This document shows, piece by piece, positions 32,827 through 40,094 of a DNA stretch of 64,000 bases; positions within the stretch are counted from its first letter, which is position 1; each line of letters begins with the position of its first letter. Position numbers and translations under genes: made by a program. Source of the stretch: Streptomyces sp. B1I3 (GTDB lineage Bacteria > Actinomycetota > Actinomycetes > Streptomycetales > Streptomycetaceae); NCBI RefSeq assembly GCF_030816615.1, contig NZ_JAUSYD010000001.1:6966501-7030500 (forward strand), read 5' to 3'. The notes beneath the pieces are model-generated. The model saw only the letters and a list, made by a program, of their open reading frames with translations. It was not told the DNA's origin and made no database searches.

Positions 32827-35100
32827 CTAGTGCTCCCTGACCAGCTCGGCGTACGGGCCGCCCGCGGCCACCAGGTCCTCGTGCCGGCCGCGCTCCACGA
32901 CGGATCCATGGTCCAGCACCACGATCTCGTCGCTGTCGCGGACCGTGCTCAGCCGGTGGGCGATCACGACGCAGGCGCAGCCGCGCCGCCGCAGGTTGTC
33001 GATGATGATCTGTTCGGTCTCCGCGTCCAGCGCACTGGTGACCTCGTCCAGCACCAGGATGCTGGGGCGGCGCACCAGCGCCCGTGCTATCTCGAGGCGC
33101 TGACGCTGCCCGCCGGAGAAGTTGCGGCCGTCCTGCTCCACCCTGCTGTGGATACCGCTCGGGCGGCGGGCGACGACGTCGTACAGAGCGGCGTCCTCGA
33201 GAGCGGCGACGACGGCGTCGTCGGGGACCGAGGGGTCCCACAGGGCCACGTTGTCACGGACCGTCCCCTCGAACAGGAACACGTCCTGGTCCACGAAGGA
33301 CACGGAAGCGGCCAGTGCGCCCCGGGGTATGTCCTGCAGGCGCTGCCCGTCGATGCGGATCGTGCCCTCCCACGGGCTGTAGAGCCCCGAGATCAGCCGG
33401 GAGACCGTCGACTTGCCACTGCCCGACCCACCGACCAGCGCCACCTGCTGTCCCGGCCCGACGGACAGCGAGAAGCCGGTGAGCAGCGGTTTGTCGAGCG
33501 GGCTGTAGCCGAAGGTGATGTCTTGCAGGGTCACATGGCCCTTGAGGCGGCGGGTGCTCGCGGCGGGCTCCCGGCGTGAGTACAGGGCGTCGACCGGGAA
33601 GTTCTCGACGTCCTTCAGACGGGCCACGTCGGCCGCGAAGTCCTGGATCCGGCCCGCCACGCCGTTGAGCCGGGTGACCGGTGCGGTGAAACGGGTCACC
33701 AGCGCCTGGAAGGCGACGAGCAGACCGATCGAGATGTGCCCCTCGACGGCGCGCAGGCCGCCGATCCACAGGATCAGCGCACTGTTCAGCGTCGCGAGTG
33801 CCGGGGCGACGACGCCCAGCCACGCGCTCGGCACCCCGAGACGCTGCTGCTCCTCCAGCGTGGTCGCGTGCTGGCCGGCCCAGCGGCGGAAGTAGCCGTT
33901 CTCCCCGCCGGTCGCCTTCATCGTCTCGATCAGCTGCAGACCGGTGTACGACGTGTTGGTCAGCCGTGCGCTGTCGGCCCGCAGTTTCTGGGTGCCGGTG
34001 GCCCGCAGACGTACGACGATGCGCATCGCCACCACGTTGAGCAGGGCGATGCCCACGCCGATGACGGTCAGCTGCGGATCGTAGGTCCACAGCAGGAACG
34101 CGTAGAGCAGGACGACGATGCCGTCCACACCGGCCGCGGTGAGGTCCCGGGCGAGCGTCTCGGCGACCGCGTCGTTCGACTGCAGCCGCTGCACGAGGTC
34201 GGCGGGGCTGCGCTGGGCGAAGAAGGTGACCGGCAGCCGCAGCAGATGGCGGAAGAAGCGGGCGCTGGAAAGCGTGGAGGAGATGATGCGCCCGCGCAGC
34301 AGGTTGGCCTGCTGCAGCCAGGTCAGTACGAGCGTGAGCGCGACCATCACGCCCATCGCGGTGAACAGCACCCCCAGCAGGGAGGTCTGTTCGCCGATCA
34401 GGAACATGTCGATGTACGTACGGCTGAGGGCGGGCAGCGCCGCGCCGACCGCCACGAGCAGCAGGCTGGCGAGCAGTGCGGCCAGCATCGTTCCGGAGGT
34501 GCCGCGCAGCCGGGCGGGAAGCGCGCTCATGACACCGGGCTTCCGGCCGCCGCGCCGGAAGCCCTCACCGGGTTCCAGCACGAGCACGACCCCGGTGAAG
34601 CTGGTGTCGAAATCCTCGGCCGGTACGAAACGGCGGCCCTTGGCCGGGTCGTTGATGTACACGCCCCGCCGCCCGAGACGGCGCCCCGTGCCCTCGTACA
34701 CGACGTAGTGGTTGAACTCCCAGAACAGGATGGCGGGGGCCCGGACCTCGGCGAGAGCGGCGGTCTCCATCTGCATGCCCTTGGCCTGGAGTCCGTAACT
34801 CCGGGCCGCCTTGAGCACGTTGCTGGCCCGCGAGCCGTCGCGTGAGACACCGCAGGCGATGCGCAGCTCTTCGAGCGGCACGTGCCGGCCGTAGTGGGCG
34901 AGGACCATGGCGAGCGAGGCCGCGCCGCACTCGAGCGCCTCCATCTGAAGCACGGTGGGAGTGCGCACGGTCTTCGGCCGGCCGGTCTTCGGCGCGGACC
35001 TGGGTCGCCGCCTGCCGGCGGGCGCGCTCGCGGGACGGTGTCTGCCGCGACCGGCGGGGGGCAGCTGCTGCGCTGCGGGGGAGGGGCGCGGGGCGGTCAC
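32827..35100 (-). CDS. NHLM-type ABC transporter with N-terminal C39 peptidase
   Basis: A 757-residue peptidase-containing ABC transporter. The C39 domain cuts double-glycine leaders: the catalytic Cys is in LQMEALECGAASLAMVLAHY, the His in FWEFNHYVVYEG and the Asp in VYINDPAKGRR. The six-span exporter domain (FLIGEQTSLLGVLFTAMGVM; RSPADLVQRLQSND) and ATPase with GGSGSGKST, NFSGGQRQRLE and ILVLDEVTSAL follow. The first 55 residues are Pro/Arg/Ala-rich. The GTG start at 35100 overlaps the stop of the HlyD gene (GTGA). The protein should process and export the adjacent GG-leader peptide across the membrane. Confidence 0.93.
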   Translation of the reverse strand: MTAPRPSPAAQQLPPAGRGRHRPASAPAGRRRPRSAPKTGRPKTVRTPTVLQMEALECGAASLAMVLAHYGRHVPLEELRIACGVSRDGSRASNVLKAARSYGLQAKGMQMETAALAEVRAPAILFWEFNHYVVYEGTGRRLGRRGVYINDPAKGRRFVPAEDFDTSFTGVVLVLEPGEGFRRGGRKPGVMSALPARLRGTSGTMLAALLASLLLVAVGAALPALSRTYIDMFLIGEQTSLLGVLFTAMGVMVALTLVLTWLQQANLLRGRIISSTLSSARFFRHLLRLPVTFFAQRSPADLVQRLQSNDAVAETLARDLTAAGVDGIVVLLYAFLLWTYDPQLTVIGVGIALLNVVAMRIVVRLRATGTQKLRADSARLTNTSYTGLQLIETMKATGGENGYFRRWAGQHATTLEEQQRLGVPSAWLGVVAPALATLNSALILWIGGLRAVEGHISIGLLVAFQALVTRFTAPVTRLNGVAGRIQDFAADVARLKDVENFPVDALYSRREPAASTRRLKGHVTLQDITFGYSPLDKPLLTGFSLSVGPGQQVALVGGSGSGKSTVSRLISGLYSPWEGTIRIDGQRLQDIPRGALAASVSFVDQDVFLFEGTVRDNVALWDPSVPDDAVVAALEDAALYDVVARRPSGIHSRVEQDGRNFSGGQRQRLEIARALVRRPSILVLDEVTSALDAETEQIIIDNLRRRGCACVVIAHRLSTVRDSDEIVVLDHGSVVERGRHEDLVAAGGPYAELVREH

Positions 35101-35903
35101 GGGAGCAGCCAATCGATCGGGCGCTGGTCGGCCAGGTGGACGGATCCGTCGGCCGGGGTCATGGAGCCGAGTGCGTACGGCGGCCCCTGCGCCGAGGACC
35201 ACCGGTAGCCGGACTTCGTGGCGGCCGAAGGCTCCAGCCGTACCAGGACGGCCATCGGCCTGCCGTGCCGTGAGAACTCCTCGCCGAGCTGGGCGTCGCC
35301 GAGGAAGCGGGTGATCTGCTGCTGTGTGCGGGCCGTCCTGCCGACCGCGGCCACCCGCCCGCGCAGCACTCCGTACTGCTGGGTGGGTACGGACTGGACG
35401 GTGACGTCCACCGGGGCGCCGACCCGGATCCCGGAGGCACTGCTGCCCGGTACGTAGAGCATGACGACCAGGGGGTCGTCCGGGCCGTCGACGCGTTCGA
35501 CGCTCGCCACGTCCGCACCGGTGGTGACGACCGCGCCGATCGTGGCCGTCACCGTGGTGAGCCGGCCCCCGTCGATCGTGCGGACGACCCGCTCGCCCTG
35601 CTGTGTACGGACCTTGAGCAGGGGGGTGTCGGCCGGGAGGGTCTCGCCCTCCTCGGCGAGCACCTCGGTGATCTGGCCGGACACCGGGCTCTGCAGGACG
35701 TAGCTGCCCCGGGCATGGGTGAGGATGCCGGGGGCGCCGACCGTGGTGGAGAGGGAGCCGGTGACGGCCCAGAAGCAGGCGGCGGCCATGACGACCACGG
35801 TGACACCCAGGACGAGCAGGCCCTGCGGGCGGGCGAAGCGCACCGGCAGGTCGAGCTGCTCGGGCGACTGCAGCTTGGTCAGCGCCTGTTGGCGGAACTG
35901 CAC
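35097..35903 (-). CDS. HlyD-family adaptor of the NHLM export system
   Basis: A 268-residue membrane-fusion-type protein with a short cytoplasmic N-terminus, one membrane span (about residues 28-50: GLLVLGVTVVVMAAACFWAV) and an extracytoplasmic part. This part has a lipoyl-like half motif (YVLQSPVSGQITEVLAEEGE) and a barrel segment (APVDVTVQSVPTQQYGVLRG). This is the NHLM bacteriocin-system secretion protein layout. In a Gram-positive cell it would bridge the ABC transporters to the cell wall. GAGGAAAG lies before the GTG start. A strong hairpin separates it from the upstream precursor gene, and its end overlaps the peptidase-transporter start. Confidence 0.88.
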   Translation of the reverse strand: MQFRQQALTKLQSPEQLDLPVRFARPQGLLVLGVTVVVMAAACFWAVTGSLSTTVGAPGILTHARGSYVLQSPVSGQITEVLAEEGETLPADTPLLKVRTQQGERVVRTIDGGRLTTVTATIGAVVTTGADVASVERVDGPDDPLVVMLYVPGSSASGIRVGAPVDVTVQSVPTQQYGVLRGRVAAVGRTARTQQQITRFLGDAQLGEEFSRHGRPMAVLVRLEPSAATKSGYRWSSAQGPPYALGSMTPADGSVHLADQRPIDWLLP

Positions 35904-35931
35904 GGCTCTTTCCTCACCTGTCAGCGGTCGG

Positions 35932-35969
35932 CACCGAGCCCCGGAACCGACGGGTTCCGGGGCTCGGTG
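35932..35969 (-). terminator. 17-bp hairpin between the precursor peptide gene and the export genes
   Basis: CACCGAGCCCCGGAACC (35932-35948) pairs perfectly with GGTTCCGGGGCTCGGTG (35953-35969) around a four-base loop, 12 bases after the precursor stop. Hairpins in this position in bacteriocin operons let the small precursor be expressed far above its transporter. Confidence 0.85.
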
Positions 35970-35981
35970 GGTGCTGCCGTC

Positions 35982-36209
35982 TCAGAGACCGGCGATGAGG
36001 CCGGTGGCCAGGCCGGTGACCGCGCCGGTGTTCACGCCGGTGGTCGACTCGACCAGGCCGGTGACCGAACCGACGACGCCCGAGACCGGGGCGATGGAGT
36101 CGGCGGTGGCGGTGACGTTGCCGAGCACGGTGCCGATGAGGCCGCCGGACACGTTGTCCAGGTCGTTGTCGGAGATCTCGAGGGTCTCGACCTGGGGGGT
36201 GAGGTTCAT
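35982..36209 (-). CDS. Double-glycine leader peptide with a Cys-free, Gly/Val/Thr-rich core
   Basis: A 75-residue precursor. Residues 1-23 are an acidic GG leader (MNLTPQVETLEISDNDLDNV then SGG), which fits the C39 peptidase encoded in the same operon. The expected core, residues 24-75 (52 residues), has no Cys, Lys, Arg, His or aromatic residue. It is built from Gly, Val, Thr, Ser, Ala and Leu with repeated small-residue spacing (GSVTGL, GAVTGLATGL) and only two acidic residues. It cannot form lanthionines and no modifying enzyme is adjacent. An unmodified, membrane-active or self-assembling exported peptide is the likeliest product. The hairpin 12 bases downstream suggests a separate short transcript. 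Confidence 0.85.
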   Translation of the reverse strand: MNLTPQVETLEISDNDLDNVSGGLIGTVLGNVTATADSIAPVSGVVGSVTGLVESTTGVNTGAVTGLATGLIAGL

Positions 36210-36245
36210 GTTGAGTACTGCCCTTCGTATGGAAATTGCCTAGGT

Positions 36246-36257
36246 ACGGGAACCCGT
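36246..36257. promoter_or_regulatory. 12-bp palindrome upstream of the precursor peptide gene
   Basis: ACGGG-AA-CCCGT is a perfect inverted repeat 37 bases before the precursor start. CGTATGG occurs on either side, at 36226-36232 and 36269-36275. These are candidate control elements for precursor expression; the regulator is not known. Confidence 0.4.
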
Positions 36258-36548
36258 GACCGGACTTCCGTATGGGCCAGGATCAAAGCATGCCGATGCG
36301 TGCGACGGCTAATCGAAGGGCGAGGAATCGGCGGTTACCGACGCGCTCGAATCGTCACGCGTGCAGGTATGTCCATTCTCTGGATCCGATTTCTTCACGA
36401 GCTTCACCGAATGAATTCCGGTCATGCGCGGGCCGGCATCGGCGCAACTGGGGCAGATCCGGCTCAAACGACCCGGAAACCGGTCTGGACCTGGTGTTTC
36501 GTGGCAGGTGCCGTGACTGGTGTGCGCACGCCGTGTGCAGGTTCTCCT

Positions 36549-36582
36549 CCGCCCGCCCGCAGCTCCGTATTCGGGCGGGCGG
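36549..36582. terminator. Isolated 11-bp GC hairpin
   Basis: CCGCCCGCCCG (36549-36559) and CGGGCGGGCGG (36572-36582) form a perfect stem around a 12-base loop in a region without a called gene. It may end an unrecognised small transcript. Confidence 0.4.
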
Positions 36583-36939
36583 TGCGGGGGAGCCGTGCGG
36601 CCGGACCATTCAGGACGGAAGAAAAGATGAGGCGCGCTCTCCTTTCGCGTGCGGAATTCGGGTGGGGGATTGTGTGCGCTGTTCGTGTGCGGTGATCGTG
36701 TGTGGTCGTCGTGGATGGTTGCCGGATGAATGGAGTTTCTTTCCGCTTCTCGTGTCCGTCATTCACACGGCCTCCGGACATGTGAGGGAACGGTGCCGTC
36801 GCGGGCCTGGGCGCGGCGTGTCGCGCGGCCTCCCAGGGCACCCGCCCCGCAGGGGGACGCCTTCCGGACCGACACCTCCGATGAAAGGTGTCGTCGCCCT
36901 TCTCTCGGGCGATGCGCGGCGCTACCATCGGCTTGCTCT

Positions 36940-36953
36940 TGGGAGCGCTCCCA
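36940..36953. promoter_or_regulatory. CebR-type operator of the GH74 gene
   Basis: TGGGAGCGCTCCCA is a perfect 14-bp palindrome identical to the remembered operator of CebR, the LacI-family cellobiose-responsive repressor of cellulase genes in Streptomyces. It ends 60 bases upstream of the xyloglucanase start. Confidence 0.85.
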
Positions 36954-37013
36954 CTTCTGCTGTCACATCCGTACCGCCGCTGAGCGGCGGTCCAGCTCGG
37001 AGAGGACGTTTCC

Positions 37014-39719
37014 GTGCGCTCCAGCGCAAGACCCTTCGCCGCCCTACTGGCGGCCCTCGCCCTGACGGCGGGATTGTCGATCACCGCCACCCCCGCCGCA
37101 GCGCACCCGGACGAGGCGTCCGCCGTGGCGCAGGCATCCGATGTGTCCGTGGCGGCGGACACCTATACCTGGAAGAACGCACGGATCGACGGTGGGGGCT
37201 TCGTCCCGGGCATCGTCTTCAGCCGGTCCGAGAAGAACCTTGCCTACGCCCGCACCGACATCGGCGGCGCCTACCGCTGGGACCAGGCGGGCAAGCAGTG
37301 GAAGCCGCTGCTGGACTGGGTGGACTGGGACAGGTGGGGCTGGTCCGGAGTGGTCAGCCTCGCCTCCGACACCGCCGAGCCCGACAACGTGTACGCGGCC
37401 GTCGGTACGTACACGAACAGCTGGGACCCGACGAACGGCGCGGTCCTGCGCTCCTCCGACCGCGGAGCCTCCTGGAAGGCCACCGCGCTCCCCTTCAAGC
37501 TCGGCGGCAACATGCCGGGGCGCGGCATGGGCGAGCGGCTGGCGGTCGACCCCAACAAGAACTCCGTGCTGTACCTGGGCGCGCCCAGCGGCAACGGGCT
37601 GTGGCGCTCGACCGACGCCGGGGTCACCTGGTCGCAGGTGAAGGCCTTCCCGAACCCGGGGAACTACGCCCAGGACCCGTCCGACACCAGTGGGTACGGC
37701 AACGACAACCAGGGCATCGTGTGGGTGACCTTCGACGAGCGCTCGGGGAGCGCCGGCAGCGCCACCAAGGACATCTACGTCGGTGTCGCCGACAAGGACA
37801 ACACCGTCTACCGGTCCACGGACGGCGGCGGCACCTGGTCGCGGATCGCCGGCCAGCCGACCGGGTACCTCGCGCACAAGGGCGTGCTCGACTCCGCGAC
37901 GGGCTACCTGTATCTGACGACCAGTGACACGGGCGGTCCGTACGACGGCGCCAAGGGCCGCATCTGGCGCTACGCCACGGCGACCGGCCAGTGGACGGAC
38001 GTGAGTCCGGCCGCCGAGGCCGACACGTACTACGGCTTCAGCGGACTCTCCGTCGACCGGAAGGACCCCGGAACCCTGATGGCCACGGCCTACAGCTCCT
38101 GGTGGCCCGACACCCAGATCTTCCGCTCCACGGACAGCGGCGCGACCTGGACGCAGGCCTGGGACTACACCGGCTACCCCAACCGCTCGAACCGGTACAC
38201 CCAGAACATCTCCTCCGTGCCCTGGCTCAGCTGGGGCGCCAACCCCTCGCCCCCGGAGACCGCGCCCAAGCTGGGGTGGATGACGGAGTCGCTGGAGATC
38301 GACCCGTTCGACTCCGACCGGATGATGTACGGCACGGGTGCGACGGTATACGGCACCGAGAACCTCACTTCCTGGGACGCCGGTGGCAAGTTCGCGATCA
38401 CCCCGATGGTGAAGGGGCTGGAGGAGACCGCGGTCAACGACCTGGCGAGCCCGCCCTCAGGCGCACCGCTGCTGAGCGCGCTCGGTGACATCGGGGGCTT
38501 CCGGCACACAAATCTCGACGCGGTGCCCAGCATGATGTTCACCTCGCCCAACCTCGACTCGACCACCAGCCTCGACTTCGCCGAATCGTCCCCCGGCACG
38601 GTCGTACGGGTCGGCAACGCCGACGCCGCCCCGCACATCGGCTTCTCCACCGACAACGGGGCCAACTGGTTCCAGGGCTCCGAGCCCTCCGGAGTCACCG
38701 GCGGGGGCACGGTGGCCGCCGCCTCGGACGGCAGTGGATTCGTGTGGAGCCCGGACGGCGCAGGCGTCCACCGGACCACCGGATACGGCAACTCCTGGGC
38801 CGCGTCGACGGGGATCCCCGCCGGGGCGGTCGTCGAGTCCGACCGGAAGAACCCGAAGAAGTTCTACGGATTCAAGGCCGGCACCTTCTACGTGTCGGCC
38901 GACGGCGGCGCCACCTTCACGGCGAAGGCGAGCGGACTGCCCGCCGAGGGCAACGTCCGTTTCAAGGCGCTGCCGGGAGCCGAGGGTGACATCTGGCTCG
39001 CGGGCGGAACGGCCTCGGGGTCCTACGGGCTGTGGCGCTCCACCGACTCCGGCACCAGCTTCACCGAATTCACGGGTGTGGAGCAGGCCGACAGCGTGGG
39101 CTTCGGCAAGGCGGCCTCCGGAGCCTCCTACCAGACGGTCTTCGTCAGCGCGAAGATCGGTGGCGTGCGCGGCATCTTCCGCTCGACCGACGCGGGGGCG
39201 CACTGGACGAGAATCAACGACGACGCGCACCAGTGGGGCTGGACCGGAGCCGCGATCACCGGTGACCCGCGGGTGTACGGACGGGTGTACGTCTCCACCA
39301 ACGGGCGCGGCATCCAGGTGGGAGAGTCCTCGGACACCGGCGGCGGCACGGATCCCGGAACCGACCCGGACCCGGACCCGGAGGAGCCCCCGGCGGGCGC
39401 CGACTGCTCCGTGTCGTACACGGTCACCAATCAGTGGCCCGGAGGCTTCCAGGCCGACGTGCTGGTCACCAACACCGGCAGCGCGGCGTACGACGGCTGG
39501 CAGCTGGGCTGGTCCTTCGCGAACGGGCAGAAGGTCACGCAGATGTGGAACGCGACCTCCCGGCAGGACGGTGCCCGTGTGACGGCGACCGACGTGGGGT
39601 GGAACGGGAAGGTGGCCGCCGGTGCCTCGGCCGGCTTCGGCTTCTCGGGCACCTGGACGGGCAGCAACTCCGAACCTGGCGCGTTCACGCTCGACGGTGC
39701 GGCCTGCTCCGTCCACTGA
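37014..39719 (+). CDS. Secreted GH74 xyloglucanase with C-terminal CBM2
   Basis: A 901-residue secreted enzyme. The signal peptide (about 1-30) ends ITATPAAA. The GH74 double seven-bladed propeller spans about 47-780, with catalytic Asp82 in YARTDIGGAYRW and Asp492 in SALGDIGGFRH. Blade repeats of the FRSTDSGATW type recur throughout. A Gly/Asp/Pro-rich linker (about 776-797) leads to a cellulose-binding CBM2 (DCSVSYTVTNQWPGGFQADV ... GAACSVH). GH74 enzymes hydrolyse the beta-1,4-glucan backbone of xyloglucan outside the cell. The GTG start has AGAGGA upstream, and the perfect CebR operator suggests cellobiose induction. Confidence 0.95.
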   Translation: MRSSARPFAALLAALALTAGLSITATPAAAHPDEASAVAQASDVSVAADTYTWKNARIDGGGFVPGIVFSRSEKNLAYARTDIGGAYRWDQAGKQWKPLLDWVDWDRWGWSGVVSLASDTAEPDNVYAAVGTYTNSWDPTNGAVLRSSDRGASWKATALPFKLGGNMPGRGMGERLAVDPNKNSVLYLGAPSGNGLWRSTDAGVTWSQVKAFPNPGNYAQDPSDTSGYGNDNQGIVWVTFDERSGSAGSATKDIYVGVADKDNTVYRSTDGGGTWSRIAGQPTGYLAHKGVLDSATGYLYLTTSDTGGPYDGAKGRIWRYATATGQWTDVSPAAEADTYYGFSGLSVDRKDPGTLMATAYSSWWPDTQIFRSTDSGATWTQAWDYTGYPNRSNRYTQNISSVPWLSWGANPSPPETAPKLGWMTESLEIDPFDSDRMMYGTGATVYGTENLTSWDAGGKFAITPMVKGLEETAVNDLASPPSGAPLLSALGDIGGFRHTNLDAVPSMMFTSPNLDSTTSLDFAESSPGTVVRVGNADAAPHIGFSTDNGANWFQGSEPSGVTGGGTVAAASDGSGFVWSPDGAGVHRTTGYGNSWAASTGIPAGAVVESDRKNPKKFYGFKAGTFYVSADGGATFTAKASGLPAEGNVRFKALPGAEGDIWLAGGTASGSYGLWRSTDSGTSFTEFTGVEQADSVGFGKAASGASYQTVFVSAKIGGVRGIFRSTDAGAHWTRINDDAHQWGWTGAAITGDPRVYGRVYVSTNGRGIQVGESSDTGGGTDPGTDPDPDPEEPPAGADCSVSYTVTNQWPGGFQADVLVTNTGSAAYDGWQLGWSFANGQKVTQMWNATSRQDGARVTATDVGWNGKVAAGASAGFGFSGTWTGSNSEPGAFTLDGAACSVH

Positions 39720-39732
39720 CGCTCACGGAACG

Positions 39733-40023
39733 GTGCGGGGGGACGGTCCACCGATCCCCCGCACCGGCTTCGACGAGGTGGCGGCGGCCGCCGGGCGCGC
39801 GGCCCACGGCCTGCTGAACGCCTGCGCGGTACTCGCCCCGGACGTACGTGCCCCTGCCCTGATGCTGCCCGCCGTGCACGACGGCCACGGCGCTTTCCCG
39901 CAGATGTACGGCGCGCGGGACGGCGAGGCGTTCCTCGTCCGGCCGGACGGCCACCTGGGGCTGCGGGCTCCCGCGGAAGGCCCGGGGCGCGTGGCCCACC
40001 TGGAGCTACTCCTCGGGACGTGA
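39733..40023 (+). pseudogene. C-terminal remnant resembling a FAD-dependent aromatic hydroxylase
   Basis: A 96-codon frame just after the GH74 stop. It reads ACAVLAPDVRAPALMLPAVH and YGARDGEAFLVRPDGHLGLR, which resembles the thioredoxin-like C-terminal end of PheA/TfdB-type flavoprotein monooxygenases (LVRPDGHxxxR). The FAD-binding and catalytic parts are absent. The nominal GTG start at 39733 lacks a convincing ribosome-binding site. It is most easily explained as the leftover end of a deleted hydroxylase gene. Confidence 0.5.
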
Positions 40024-40094
40024 CACGGGGCCCGGCAGTGACTGCCGGACCCCGTGCCGTGCGCCGTACCTGACTCGGCGCGTGTCACCCCGCC

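Larger units (their letters stand above)
36210..37013. other. 804-base divergent intergenic region with no certain gene
   Basis: This is the longest gene-free stretch in the window and is less GC-rich than its surroundings, especially 36600-36780. It holds a 12-bp palindrome and repeated CGTATGG near the precursor gene, a hairpin at 36549-36582, and the CebR-type operator at 36940-36953. A 22-codon frame, ATG 36627 to stop 36695, has a good GGAAGAAAAG ribosome-binding site (MRRALLSRAEFGWGIVCAVR...), but nothing else supports it. Confidence 0.5.

Noticed and set aside
35982..36209. Precursor peptide as a lanthipeptide (type A2 lantibiotic label is common for similar leaders)
   Set aside because: The core has no cysteine, and no LanM/LanB/LanC-like gene is adjacent, so lanthionine rings cannot be formed.
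39733..40023. Stand-alone small functional gene after GH74
   Set aside because: It resembles only the C-terminal end of a larger enzyme and lacks a ribosome-binding site, so it is called a remnant.
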